Counted from the first letter of the stretch, positions 23,898-35,865 are shown. The stretch: 64,000 bases of DNA from Ichthyophis bannanicus (GCA_033557465.1 CM066043.1:80444662-80508661); one strand, 5' to 3'. Numbers and translations are program-made. Notes: a model not told the origin generated them from the letters alone.

Positions 23898-24274
23898 GGT
23901 TCTTCCATAAAGACTGAAGCAAAGAATTCATTCAGTCTCGCCACTATGGCCTTCTCCTCCCTTAGCGCCCCTTTTACCCCTCAATCATCCAATGGTCCAA
24001 CTGATTTTCTCACAGGAGGCACATGTACGCCTTGGTCCAAAAGACCAACTCCAGTGTCACTACCATGGACCACAGGAGTTGAAAGTAATCCCAAGCCCAA
24101 GGAGCTGACTGAGCAGAAAATGCCCTTGACTGGCTGTGCATCTTGAAAGATCTCTCTGGCAAGAGGTAAATGACCCAGTTCTGTGATCAAAGTGCTCTTG
24201 GGATAAGTGATCACCAACCCCAGCTTTTGCATCTAGCAAATCACCAGGGCATGTCACTCTATTATTCCTGGACT

Positions 24275-24820
24275 TCTCCAAGGGAAGATGGAATGATATC
24301 CCTATGAGGAAAGGCTTAAAAGGTTGGGGCTCTTCAACATGGAAGAGAGAAGGCTGAGGGGCAATATGATAGAGTCTATAAAATAATGAATGGAGTAGAA
24401 CGGGTAAACACTGATCGGTTGTTTACTCCTTCAGAAAGTAGAAAGACTAGGGAATACACAATGAAGCTACAATGTAGCACATTTAAGACTAAATCAGAGA
24501 AAATCCTTTTTGCCCCCAAAACATAATCTAACTCTGGACTTTGTCACCAGAGGATACAGTAAAAGCTGTTAGTGTACTGTAGCTGGATTTAAAAGAGGTT
24601 TGGATGAATTCCTGGAGGAAAAGTCCATAAACCATTATTAAAGAGGACCAGGGAAATCCACCGCTTACCCATGGGACAAGCAACATGGAATCTTTATATC
24701 TATCGTGAATCTGACAGGTACTTATGACCTGGATTGGCTACTGTTAGAAACAGGATACTTGGCTTGATGGACCTTCGGTCTGACTCAGTATGTCATACCT
24801 TATCTTATGTTATCTTCTTA
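24275..24820 (+). mobile_element. CR1-type LINE, 3' end, inserted in DIRS reverse transcriptase
   Basis: The frame reads like a CR1 C-terminus (YEERLKRLGLFNMEERRL in shifted frames, then VNTDRLFTPSES). It ends with the CR1 3' block ctggattggctactg, ttggcttgatggacc and ctcagtatgtcatacc. DIRS reverse transcriptase sequence flanks it on both sides. Confidence 0.82.
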
Positions 24821-24829
24821 CAAGTATGA

Positions 24830-25510
24830 TCAAATCAGTCAGTCATCCAGGTATGGATGAACCCAGATCCCCTACCTACGAAGAAATGCCATCACCACTA
24901 TACCAAGACCTTTGAGAAGATTCAAGGAGCTGTGACTAGGCCAAAAGGGAAGGCCTTGAAACTGGAAATAGTGACCCAGGACAAAGTACTGAAGAAATCA
25001 CTGGTACTGCTCTTGGATGGGACTATAGAAATACACCTTCGTGAGATCCAGGGAGGTAAGAAACTCCCCCTACTGGACCGAGGTAATGACTGACCCAATG
25101 GTCTCCAAGAGGAAAGGTGGGGCTCCGAGCTTGGCATTTGCCATCTTCAGGTCCAGGATAGGCTGGAAGGAGCCTTCTTTCTTGGGCACCACAAAATAGA
25201 CGGAACAGCGCCTCTGGCCCTGCTCTGCAGAGGGTACAGGTACAATAGCCTGCAACTGCAGGAGGCGCTGTAAAGTTTCTAACACCACCGCCCACTTATG
25301 CGGGAAGCTGTATGATACACCACAAAGCCCCAAAAAGGATTGTCCTTTCTTGGGCTTAGACCAATAGGATAAATGGGGCCTACCTGGACTCCTAGAAGCT
25401 CCAGGGCACTGCCATGCTCCGTGAAGGTCCCATGTGAGGCACTTCTAGATCCCAAGCCTATCTTCTGGAAGCCTCTGAAGACGAGTCTCACCCAGGATTT
25501 TTATTAACTT
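24830..25510 (-). pseudogene. DIRS reverse transcriptase fragment
   Basis: Minus-strand frames at 25070-25333 contain VYFVVPKKEGSFQPILDLK and LGAPPFLLETIGSVI, the N-terminal fingers of DIRS-type reverse transcriptase. The remaining palm segments are in other frames down to 24275. A 24-kb segment (23981-24232) supplies the connection region. Frames are broken by several shifts. Confidence 0.8.
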
Positions 25511-26159
25511 CTCTAGATTCTCCCTAAAGACAACTTGCCCTTAAAAGGGGAGCTTGTTCAGCTATAGTTCATTGACAGCAACATCCAACCAACTGCAGAG
25601 CCATAGTCACCACCTAGTCACTTCTACCACTGCTATGGATGAGATTCTGATCAAATCAAACAGGAAATCAACCACATAAGCAGCTCCAGACTCCAATGCC
25701 ACAGTCTCCAGGCTATCCAGCAACTGCTGGACCCAGAGCAAAAAGTCTTGGATCACCAAGACTGCACACAGCTCTACTTAAGAACCTATGATGGAAGCCA
25801 TAAAGGCATTCTTCAGGAGGGCTCTATCATCCAATCATGAGACTCCTTAATTGTAGTGCCCCCTTCCACTGGGATGCCAAATGCGCTCTGTCACCATCGT
25901 GACAATGGCATTGACTCTAGAAAGCCCAAAAAGAGTGATCCAGCACACCCAGGGGGCAGACGCTAAGTTGAAAGAGGATCTTAAAGCCCAAGGATCATAA
26001 GGTTCCCCCACTAGGAGAGTAAGAGCTGCTGCATAGGCTCAGAAGAAGGAAAGAAGCCAGGACACCCGATACCACCCAGAATAGGGTCCCCTTGCAACTC
26101 TTGCATAGAGGCAGGCTCTACAATATGGAAGGCAGCCATAGCATCCTGAATAAGAACTT

Positions 26160-27643
26160 GTCAACTGGACCCAATTCCATCTCGTTGGCTGGCCGGCCTT
26201 CTTTGCAATTAGTGCCCATCATTGTTACCATCATAAACACTAGTCTGTCTTTCGGTCAATTCCCTTCTTTGTGGAAATCTGCCATGGTTTATCCTCTCCT
26301 AAAACAGCCCTCTCTTGACCCTTCTATTTTATCTCATTGGCGTCCTGTTTCAAATCTTCCCTTTTTGGCCAAATTATTGGAACGTTTTGCATTTTTTCAG
26401 CTAGCATCTCACATAGAAGCTACCAATGCCCTTCACCCTCGGCAAGCAGGATTCTGGTCAGGGCATAGTACAGAAACTGTTCTTTTGGCCCTATTAAATG
26501 AGATTCATGTCGCTCATGACTGTGGAGATATCACTCTCATAGTATCCCTGGACCTATCCTCAGCGTTCAACTTAATTGATCATCAGACTCTTCTCCCTCG
26601 CCTTTACGATGTTGAGTTACGGGGTACGGTATGGCAATGGTTCCATTCGTTCCTCACAGCTCGTACTTTTACTGTTCATTCTAACAATCAGTCCTCCTCT
26701 CTTCACCCTCTAGCATGCAGAGTGCCCCAGGGCTCCGTTCTTTCCCCTCTGCTATTTAACATCTTTCTCCCTCTGCTACCACTTCTGATTCAACAATACC
26801 CAGTTTCTTCTTACATTTACGCTGATGACATTGTTCTCCTCTTCCACACTCGCAAGTAAACAGATATCTCACAGCTTAATAATTGTCTAGAGCTCTCACA
26901 TTGCTTCCTGGCTCTCCTCTAATTATCTTCATCTGAATCCCTCTAAATCTACAGCAATGTGGGTCTCCGAGTACTCCTTGTCCAATCATCGCACCTCAAA
27001 TTGACCTCATTCCGATCCCTCTCACTCCTTCCTTGATACTTAGGGGTAACTTTGGATTCCTCTCTCTCTTTCCACACTGATTTATCCACTCTTACTCGTC
27101 GCTCTTTCTTTGCCCTGTGCCAAAATCAGGGCAATTCGTTCCCTTCTCCCCCCCAGTTCACTGATAAGTCTACTAGTGACCAAAGCCAGTACTAGAGTAG
27201 ACTACTGTAATATGGTTCTAGCTAACTTACCATCCTATCTCCAACGCTTACAGCTATTACAAAATACTGCAGCCCGTCTTATCACTTATGCTCGGCGGTT
27301 TGACCATAATCACTCCCCTTCTCCTCCACCTTCATTGGTTGCCACTTTGTTAGAGATTTCAATACAAATTTCTAATATTGACACACGGCCATTTACACAT
27401 CAAACCCTCTACTTAGCAAATCTTATTTCTCTTCATACCCCATATCGTCTGTCCTTACCCTCACCTTCTCAGGTTCACTTGAAACAGACTCGCCTCTCTG
27501 CCTTCTTTTTTCTCGGCCCTTCACTCTGGAATGCTCTACCACCTTCCCTCCGCCTGGAACCCTCATACCCAAAGTTTAAAGAATTGTTAAAAACCCACCT
27601 GTTTCAACAGGCTTTTGACCTCCCCTGTGATTCCCCCACCTAA
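26160..27643 (+). pseudogene. L2 ORF2 reverse transcriptase and C-terminal domain
   Basis: Frame 26092-26859 contains LSHWRPVSNLPFLAKLLER, RQAGFWSGHSTETVLLALLN, SLDLSSAFNLIDH and VPQGSVLSPLLFNIF. It ends with the catalytic YADDIVLLF, so the acidic residues are intact. A stop follows at 26859. Frame 27110-27643 contains the C-terminus (YCNMVLANLPSYLQRLQLLQ, RLSAFFFLGPSLWNALPPSL). It is the best-preserved L2 reverse transcriptase here. The first 20 or so codons of the open frame are DIRS sequence and not L2. Confidence 0.88.
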
Positions 27644-27815
27644 GTGGTTTTGTTTTCTGTTTGTCTATTATGTTGATTTTACTACTGCTTCTACTCCTTT
27701 CCTATATTGCTATGGCGTTCCTTTTCCTTTTTTCTGTAGCGTAGACATATTTATTGTAAACCGCTCTAATGTCTCGACGAGAGCGGTGTATATAAAGTGA
27801 AGAAATAAAGATAAA
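26160..27815 (+). mobile_element. L2-type LINE inserted in DIRS gag
   Basis: DIRS gag sequence stops near 26160 and resumes at 27815. The insert encodes a well-preserved L2 reverse transcriptase and C-terminus and ends with tgtaaaccgctctaatg, an inverted gagcggtgtatata, and an A-rich tail (agaaataaagataaagat). It is 5' truncated before the endonuclease. Confidence 0.85.
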
Positions 27816-27954
27816 GATCCTCTCTGTAAAAAGGGCAGATCACAGAAGGATCCTTGCGCTCTATTAGGGGAATCTCCCCTTCCTCCTCCGACTCACCATA
27901 TGGAGAAAGAGAGCCCTCTTCTAGCTCCCATCCAATCCTCTGCTTGCCCCAATA

Positions 27955-28085
27955 CAAGTACTATGGAACTTGTATGTCTTTTTGGGAAATTGCCAGGTAC
28001 TTGTGAGCTGGATTGGCCACTGTTGGAAACAGGATACTGGGCTGATGGACCTTGGTCTGACCCAGTATGGCATTTCTTAATCCCC
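27955..28085 (+). mobile_element. Short CR1 3' end fragment
   Basis: This carries the CR1 3' terminal block (gagctggattggccactg, gggctgatggaccttgg, cagtatggcatttctta), related to 24720-24800 and to the complement of 20345-20470. It lies within DIRS gag sequence. Confidence 0.75.
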
Positions 28086-29265
28086 GCAGAGATAAGGCTG
28101 GGCTTCCTGAGGAACAGGTCAGTGAAGGAGTGAAGCAGCATCACTTATTCCCTTGTAGCCAGAGACAGAAATGCTTGAGGGCCCCAGTCCTCTAGGCTGC
28201 AAAACCCCATAAAGAGGGCTGGTGAGCAGCTAGAAAAGACTGATATAACAGCTAGTGAGCTGTTTCAGCCACCGCTGCTGCTCAAAGCCAGCTGAAAAAG
28301 TATCCTGGGGCCCCCTAGAGGATTGCTGGCTACAGCCTGAAGCCTCCTCACCATGATTCTCCCTCTCTGCAGAGACCCAGCAGGCATCAAAAATGAACAC
28401 TTGTCCTGCAAGTGGAAAGACCATGGGAGAAAGCAGAGGAGGCATTTGAATTTGCATCAGGCTCGGCGGAGTCCTGATAATGCCAAAAACAATTGTGCCT
28501 GGAGTATCCCCATCACAACAGGGGCAAAGAGAGCCCACTGTGGCTCCCTTCGGGTCATTTCCACAAGAAGCACATCCTTAAGCAACTGGCATGACAGCAA
28601 GGCTGCACATGACAAAGAAAACAAAAACTGTGAAAAAAACAAGTACAGGCTGCAGCAAAAAGGCAGACCCGAAAAAGGAATCCAAATAACCGAAAGGCCA
28701 GTCGAGGAAACCCGAGAAGGGCTTCCCCAGCCACATCAGCAGGTTTGAGAGGCCCACTGCCGAAGAAGAAAGGAGAGGTGAGTTTTTTAAAAATTTGGAA
28801 CGGCTTTATTTCAAGCATTAAAGAAAGCCAAGTACAGCCAATTGAAAACAACGGCTAAGAAAAAAAAATTTCAGAAAAAATTAAGCACAGCTCAGCAATC
28901 ATATAGGAGAGCAAGAGGGAAGGGAGGCCTAGGCTCAAGCTTATCCCCCTCCTCAAGAGCCAAGAGGGTCCCTCTTGCGTGCTCTCTGACCCACCAAGCT
29001 CTAGGAATTCTTGGATAGCGACATTGTACTCCGGGCAAGCTCCAAGCAAACGCTGAGCCTACAGCTCTATCTGTTCTGCTGCAACAAACCAAACACCTTG
29101 CCATTTACTGGAAGCAGACAAATACTGGCTTCTCTCAGGGCTGCACCAGCAGATATACCCAGTGATAGCATCACTGGAAGTTACTTAAGTTTGCCTCCAC
29201 CTGCTGGCAAAGGAGCATAACCCACTTGTCTGAACTGGTCAAGCAGCATGATAAGGAAGTTAGAA

Positions 29266-30001
29266 TTGACTCTTTTCAATTCAGCAATGTCAGATATTTT
29301 GAAACCGAATCTGCAAGGAACAATTTTTAGGACAGTGGATGTAGCAAGCACTGGGATGGTATTTTATGGTCTGGCACAAAATGGAGTAAAGCAGGGAACT
29401 GTTCACTTAACTGAAAATATTTTTTTTTAAATCAAGGACAAATAAATACAGTGTAATTATATGGCATGGTCATCACCTTTTCTTCTGTATTTCAGTGGAA
29501 GACAGCTTGTGTTCAACCATCAAATGAGACTGCCTGCTTAGGCCTCCGAGACTCACTTAGGCCAGCTTCACGAACACTAACAGGCTGCAGCAATGTGAGG
29601 GTTAGATAGTTTCCAGCACCACAACTCAACAGGAAATGGTTTCCGGAAATGTCTGATATGTCAATAAATTCCTAAAGAGAGAGTTAATAAAAACTACAGT
29701 ATTAGCTCTCACTCAAATCAGCCCACTACATGGTATGCTCAACTATGTGGACAGAGATCTACAGATACGCGAGCCATTTTAATACTTCTTTGGAAGTAAA
29801 AGCTGTACGAGATTAGTATTCTTCAGTTCTACAAAATGGAACTCATCGTACTTCATGAAAAGCTCAAAGTACTGAAGTTTATTTTAACCATTTTTATTGA
29901 CCGCTTTTCTTAAGAGTTATGATAAAATATTTGACTGTTGCTCTGTGTAGAACAATGAGAAAAACTAGAAATGTTTTAACTGGAAAATGACAAATCAAGA
30001 G
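29266..30001. other. Apparently non-repetitive intronic segment
   Basis: This lies between two DIRS elements. No repeat family was recognised. It contains the exon-like candidate at 29557-29671. Confidence 0.4.
29557..29671 (-). other. Exon-like candidate, unidentified
   Basis: On the minus strand, a pyrimidine-rich acceptor (aactctctttag) leads into an open segment that reads EFIDISDISGNHFLL and GAGNYLTLTLLQPV. It is followed by a strong donor, gtgagt. It is 115 bp, which is 38 codons plus one base, so it could not be spliced in frame to the PTPN9 exon unless translation starts within it. It is on the same strand as PTPN9. I do not recognise the peptide. It may be chance, an alternative untranslated or coding exon, or a remnant. 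Confidence 0.25.
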
Positions 30002-30401
30002 AAGGCGACATTTTACTTACCAGTTAATGTCTTTTCCTCGAATCTTGCTAGACCACTCCAGACAAGGGAGTTGTATTCCCCTCCCAGCAGATTGGTGGAG
30101 ACAAAGAACCAATGAAAAACCCAGGTTTTAATGACATCACTCCTATGCCTCTATTCGCCTCAGCCCCCAGAGGTCTCCTCAGTATTCATCCCAAAGCATA
30201 TGGGAGAAGCATGGCAAGCCTCACACAACCTTGACTGTGGGCAACAATGCATAATCAAGAGTAGAGAACTATGTACAGGAAAGCATAAACAGAAGGCTAA
30301 TCGGTAGAAGATGAACCTGCAAAGTCAAATATAAAATCATAGTGGACCCAAAAAAGTACCGCAGAAGCAGAACAAAGCAAATACAGTTCCAGGGGTGGGC
30401 C

Positions 30402-30503
30402 CTGGACTATCTAGGAGGACTCAAGGAAGAGACATTATCTGGTAAGTAAAATGTCACCTTCCATATCATCCTGCTAGACCAGTCCAGACAAGTGGGATGT
30501 ACC
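30402..30503 (-). repeat. DIRS internal complementary region (ICR)
   Basis: The left part (aggactcaaggaagagaca, then tggtaagtaaaatgtc) is the reverse complement of the element's left outer end. The right part (catatcatcctgctagac) is the reverse complement of its right outer end. The join at about 30458-30462 marks the circle junction. Confidence 0.78.
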
Positions 30504-31311
30504 AAAACTACAACTCCACTGGGTGGGAAGATGACACAGCAGCTCGCAAAACCCTTGAGCCAAGGCTGTGTCTGCCCACTCATGAACAAACAAGTGGTAA
30601 TACTTGACAAAAGTGGGGAGTGATGCCCACGGTGATGCCTGACAAATATTTGCAGGGGCTAATGAGCTCAACTTCGCCCATGAAGATGCTTGTGCTCAAG
30701 TAGAATGGGTGTGCAGACATTCTGGAATAGGCCAGTTCCACAACAGATGATACGCCAAGGCCATGGACTCCTTTATCCAGCACCCCAAAAGCAACATCAC
30801 CACTACGTCACCCTTGCATGGGCCAGCAAACAGCACAAAAATATGGTTGGATTTATGAAATGAATTCGTAACCTCCAAGTAACGGAGAAGCACCCTCCGG
30901 ACATCCACAAGGTAGAGATCCTTATCCTTCTCCCGATACTGCTCCTTCAAGAAGGAAGGCAGGCAGACCAATCGGTTCCCATAGAAGGGAAAAGGCACCT
31001 TAGGCAAGAAGGAAAACACCCGCCAAATGGAAACAGCTTCCTTTGAAAAGACAGATAAGGATCTCGGCAAGACAGAGCCTGCAGCTCAGAAATCTGCCTT
31101 GCAAACAAATCATGACCAAGACTACCTTATAGAGCATCAAATTCTTTAAAGTAGCACACTTCAATGGCTTACTGGATGCCACCACCATGGCCCTGAGCAC
31201 CAGACACAGATTCCAGGAAGAGACCACAGACTGGAGGGAAGGATGCAGATGCTGAACCTCCTGGAGAAAGTGTGAGACATCTAGGAGCAAGGCTAGAGAC
31301 TTACCAGCCAC
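30474..31311 (-). pseudogene. DIRS tyrosine recombinase, broken
   Basis: C-terminal frame 30474-30671 contains ANICQASPWASLPTFVKYY, the conserved end of DIRS recombinases with the candidate catalytic tyrosine in VKYY. Frame 30580-31070 carries the middle part (FLPKVPFPFYGNRLVCLPS) and 31000-31311 the N-terminal part (LLLDVSHFLQEVQHLHPSLQ). The enzyme would integrate the circular DNA intermediate. Frames are shifted at several points. Confidence 0.75.
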
Positions 31312-31759
31312 TGGACCTCAGAAACAGGTGAAAAACTGCCACTTGAACTTTCAGGGAACTAAGGAAAAGGTCCTTCTCCAGGCCATCCTGTAAACAGGCC
31401 AACAGAGATGACACCTTGGTTGCCTCAGGAACCAAATGTTGAGCGTCGCACCATCGTTCAAAGAGGCACCAGATCTATATATATTCTTGGTAGATCTCCT
31501 ACAGACTCCGAGCAGTGTAGAGATCACCACTGGAGAGTAGTCCTTACACACTAGCTGTCTCCTTCCAAGAGCCAAGCCGTAAGCAAGAAGGGAACTGGGT
31601 CCTCTAGGACGACTGGTCCCTGCTGCAATATGCCCCGAGATGGAGGCAACTGAAGAGGCGCCACCTGCAGGAGATGCTTCAGGTCTTTGAACCACGCTCT
31701 CCTCAGCCAAATCAGTGCCATCAGAACAATTCTGCCCAGGTGGTGGTCCATTCATCAAA

Positions 31760-33256
31760 TCACACGCCTACCAGGGGCAACAGAGGAAACACATACAGCA
31801 GATACTGACTTGGCCAAGGCTGGGTCAGGGCAATGCCACCCTCGGACTCTGTCTCCGTGTGGCAACTGAAGAAGTGGTAAACTTTAGCATTGGAGTGGGT
31901 TGCCATCAGATCCATTTCGGGACAACCCCAGCGGCAAAGAATCAAGTGAAATGCATCCTCTCTCAACTCCCACTCGCCAGGGTCCAGAGAGTGCCAACTG
32001 AGGAAGACCACTTCCACACTGTCCACCCTGGCAATGTGCTGAGACAACAAGGCTCGGAGGGTCCTTTCTACACAGGCAAATAGGGAACCATCTCCAAAGC
32101 TACCCCGGTACTTCTCGTGCTGCCTTGCCAATTGACATAAGCCACTGCATGGTGATGTCTGAAAACACTCGAACCGCAGAAGAACCATCCAATGGTCCTT
32201 GCCTCGAGGCAGCTAATGGACCACACCGCTTCCTTGAAGTTCCAATGACCCTGGGGGCTGTATGGTCTTGGCAATGGGCTCCCCAACCGAAGAGACTGGC
32301 ATCCATCGTCAGAAGGATCTAGGAGAAATCGTCCAGGGGCATGCACTGCCTCAGATGACAGGGCTGTTGCCACAACCACAAGTTGTACTTCACCATCAAT
32401 GAAAGCATGCGCTCAAAACTCCTGATAACTCAAGGACCACTATAGTAGTCGCATGTGAACATGCATCCACGACACCATCTTTATGGTTGCTGTCATCAGT
32501 CCAAGGAACTGAAGATATTCAGAGACTCTGGGAGCCTGCTGCAAACAAAAGAGTACCAGGCAATCAAACAACGTTTTGACTTTTTCTGGCAGGAAACTGC
32601 CCATTTGAGTGTTGAAATATGCTCCCAGAAACTCCAGGGACTGGGAAAGCCACAGCTGGCTCTTTCCGTGATTGAACAACCAGCCGAAGCTATTTAAGAC
32701 CACCAACACTCGGGATGCCACCTGAGATGCTTCTGAAAGGATATGGACTCAGATGAGCCAGTTGTCAAGATAAGGATGGACACAGATCCCTTGGTGCCGC
32801 AGCCGCCGCCACCACTATGACCTTGGAGAACATCTTTGGGGCAGTGGAAAGCAAACCGATAGCGAGTGCCAAGCACAGAAACACGCAGGTACTTTGCTGA
32901 TCCACCTGGATCGGGATAAGAAAATACGCCTCGGCCAGATCCAGAGAAACCAAGAACACCCCTCAGCATGCTGCTTGAATCACCAAATGCATAGTTTCCA
33001 TCCAGAAGTGCAGGACGCGCAAGTGCTCAATGATCCCCTTGAGGTCCAGAATGGGCCAGAAGGAACCGTCCTTTTAGGGCATCATGAAATAGATGAAGTA
33101 TCTGTCCTTGCCCTGCTCGTCCAGCAGGAAGGGCTTCACCACCTTAAGGCACAGCAATTTATGCAAGGTGACCCAGACAGTGGCACTTTTGATCGCAATC
33201 CACAAGGGGAGATGACAAAGGCATCCAGAATCGGTTCTTTGCATTCCAGAGCATAG
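31760..33256 (-). pseudogene. DIRS reverse transcriptase and RNase H, broken
   Basis: Reverse transcriptase remnants lie in 32694-32959 (FLVSLDLAEAYFLIPIQV, CVFLCLALAIGLLSTAPK). The connection is at 32440-32721 (LFNHGKSQLWLSQSLEFLGA). RNase H is at 32068-32379 (SSVFRHHHAVAYVNWQGS) and 31760-32188 (HIARVDSVEVVFLSWH, EMDLMATHSN). The order and motifs match DIRS Pol. Stops and frameshifts separate all the pieces. Confidence 0.82.
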
Positions 33257-34291
33257 CCAAACTAAATTTGTGTCTAGCACCGAGCAATCCTTGATAACCC
33301 GGTACCATTCCTTAATGAAAAGGTGAAGCCTGCCTCCAATTAGAGGACCCAGGGAATGGGCACCCCAAACCATCATTGCACAACCTGGGGAGTCCTCCTC
33401 TGGAAAGGACCATCCATGAAAGCAGTGAGTTCCAAGACCCCGGAAATCTGGCCAATGTGACCTTAGTAGACTGGCAGAGGCTGACGAGAAGAGGCACCAG
33501 CCCACTTCACAGGCTTCTTAGACCTGTCTTCTGGAAGGTGGTAAGATTTTGCCTCTCCCAGGTCCTTCACCAGCTTCTACAAATCAGCTCCAAATACAAG
33601 CTTCCCTTGAAAAGCCATTTGGGCCAGCCAGGCCATAGATGTGTCCGATGCCCAGTGCCGAGCCAAACCCAACACCATGACACCCATCATGTGGCTATAT
33701 CTCTGGCTGCCAAACATACCAGGCCAAACATGGCATCAGAAAGGAAGGACGTAGCAGAATCCAAAAGAGGGGTAGTATCATCCAGAAGAAGAGACTGAAT
33801 CCACTAGAGCAGGGATTGAGACGTCAGGCTGGTACATACCGCCAGCACCAGAATAGCTGCCATCACGGAGAACTGGCTCCTCAACAATGAATTCATCTTA
33901 TGGACCAGAAAATCCTTTAAGGCCGATCCGCTTTCCACAGGAATGGTGGTCCATCCGGTAATTGCCATGACCTGTGCATCCACCTTGGGAATCCAAGTCA
34001 TAGTCAAAATCTTGAAAAGCTCCCAGCTGTTCCCCCATCTCCAGGGGGTGCCCCAGGCCGGGGATGCTTAAACAAAGGCAATCGAACAAGGCTTCCACTC
34101 TCCACCTGTCCTGCATAAGATTATGCCTAGGGGTACCCAGAGGCTGCAGGCTCTGAATCTCCATGCCAGAAGGATCAGGCCTGCTGCAAACAAACAGAAT
34201 TCCAGGGAGGACAATAAGGAGTCCGGAAGCGCTCCTCTCGGAAATGATCTCCTCAACACCAGGGGGTACAGCTGCCACAGACCCCTTAGAG

Positions 34292-34653
34292 CTGGGGTCA
34301 CCAACCTCCAGAGGGCCGCAGGCCGCACAGCCGACTACCGGGAGCCTCGCGGGCCGCACCCCCCTTCTCCCCGCCCCCGCGAAAAACAACAAACGCAAAA
34401 TTATGAAAACAATGGCTGATCACCTTTATTGAATTTAATGAGATGGCTGATGATTCATGCTAGCAGACAAACGCTTAAAGTCCGGCTTCACAGATGACAC
34501 TGACAGGAGAAGGGACGCTTGCAGGTGGTCGTCGGTGAGCTGCGAGCGCGTGGATACAATGGCAGGAATCCTTGGCGGGCCGCACGTAATGTTAACCGGG
34601 GTAGAGCCTCGTGGGCCGCATGCGGCCCGCGGGCCGCAGGTTGGTGACCCCTG
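34292..34653. mobile_element. Non-autonomous hAT element (MITE) with 8-bp TSD
   Basis: A 362-bp element has terminal inverted repeats (ctggggtcaccaacct on the left, the complement of caggggtcaccaacct on the right). It is flanked by the exact 8-bp duplication ccttagag at 34284-34291 and 34654-34661. The ends are rich in gggccgc and cgcgggccgc motifs. It has no transposase. It interrupts DIRS gag, so it inserted after that DIRS copy. Confidence 0.92.
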
Positions 34654-35865
34654 CCTTAGAGGATGAGTGGCTCAAAGCACGGTCACTGGAGCCGCTGGCC
34701 GGCTGGATATCCTTACCCATAGCGCCATCCATCACCTCCTGCCCTGAGGCAGGCAAAGCCAGACTAATTGCATCCCCCAGCTGAAAGAGGGGGAGCAAGC
34801 CCTCCAGGGACGGACTCAGAAACTGTCATGCCAGAAGAGCAGAGTCTACAATCCGGAGATGAGGCACCTCACTTGCCACAGGTCAAATGATGTTTCCAGG
34901 AAGAAGGCAGACAGTTAAAGTAAGTCCCACAACAGCGTGTGCTAAGGCTGTGGTGGCCCAAAGGCACACATTAACTGCACTTTTACTGTAGCATGCATCG
35001 ACTGCGCTTTTATGGTGGTGCATGTTGACTGTGCTTTTAATGCAATGCGCGTTACAGGTGCTAGAGTGGGAACATGCATTGGGGCAGCATGGGTGGAATA
35101 TGTGCACAGACTATGTGACTGCTAGGCACACAATAGGAGAAAACACTACTAACGTGTGCAGAAAATGGGAAACTCTCACACTGCACCAACAGTTGTCAGC
35201 AGTCTACTCCGAATTGCATCCCACACAGAGAGAATTGGGAGCCCCTCCCAACAAGGGCAATGACAAGGTAAAGCCTTGGTATTCACCCCCCCCCCCCCCG
35301 AAAGCCCCATGCAGAGGATCCATGCTAGGCTCAGCTCTTTTTGCATAATACTGTTACAATTGCTTTTGCAGCACTGCGTTTAAAGGTGGCTGACAAGCAA
35401 ATCCCTTTGCGAACCTTCTGCAATCTACAGAGAGCGCGGGGGGGGGGGGGGGGGGTTGCTACACTCTTCCAGATCCTTCCAATTTTGTGGCTGGTCAACA
35501 GGCTCTTATCATGATAAGAGTGTGGAACTGAATCAATTTTCCCTCCTCCTATGGCTACCAAAAAGACCACAGTCTAGTGGAGCCTCCCGCATCATGCTCA
35601 AGTGAGAGAGTCACCCTTAAGGTGGTCGTTTATGAGTGTTTAATCAATCTTTTCCTCTCAATACTCAGATTTTCTTCAGAGAGGAGAAAATCCATCCATC
35701 TGTTGGAGATAAAGAAATACTTAGGAGACCACTGGTGGCTGAGGGGAAAAGAGGCATAGGAGCAATATCATGGAACCTTGGCTTTTAATTGGTTCTTTGT
35801 CTCCACCAATCTACTGGAGGGGAATACAATCCACTTGTCTGGACTGGTCCAGCAGGACGATATGA

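Larger units (their letters stand above)
20345..24015 (-). mobile_element. CR1-type LINE inserted in DIRS (interrupted by a plus-strand CR1)
   Basis: The 3' end at 20345-20480 carries the conserved CR1 terminal block (on the plus strand gaacataagaaatgccatac, then gtggccaatccaggtcac). The minus strand encodes the ORF2 C-terminus (20491-20745: FFSQRVIKLWNSL) and the reverse transcriptase end (20988-21314: NDTKLFQVVKTQEDCKKL, MKFNVGKCKVMHLGKNN). At 21476-21580 is VYLDFQKAIDKVPHERL. The remainder resumes at 23338 and runs to about 24015. Its sequence is interrupted by CR1 21581-23331 and by an L2 tail. Confidence 0.86.
18958..29266 (-). mobile_element. DIRS-type retrotransposon carrying nested LINE insertions
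   Basis: The left terminal repeat (about 18958-19060, with ctgctagaccagtccagac and ctgagagaagccagt) is matched in inverted orientation at the right end (about 29110-29266, with ctggcttctctcaggg). In minus-strand order the coding remnants are: gag (28760-27815 and 26160-25500), reverse transcriptase (25510-24830 and 24275-24015), RNase H (20345-19782) and the recombinase N-terminus (19555-19300). Inserted into it are a minus CR1 (20345-24015), which itself holds a plus CR1 and an L2 tail, a plus CR1 3' end (24275-24820), an L2 (26160-27815) and a small CR1 3' end (27955-28085). The internal complementary region and the recombinase C-terminus are missing. Confidence 0.8.
30002..35865 (-). mobile_element. 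DIRS-type retrotransposon with both ends and ICR
   Basis: The left end (30002-30190) and right end (35700-35865) are inverted copies of each other (left tgctagaccactccagac and cagattggtggagacaaag; right the complement). A second element-end block, the ICR, lies at 30402-30503. Minus-strand order: gag (about 34850-33300), reverse transcriptase (about 33256-32440), RNase H (about 32380-31760), tyrosine recombinase (about 31500-30500). A hAT MITE is inserted in gag at 34292-34653. Frameshifts are common, so it is inactive. At 5.86 kb including the MITE it is close to full length. Confidence 0.85.
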
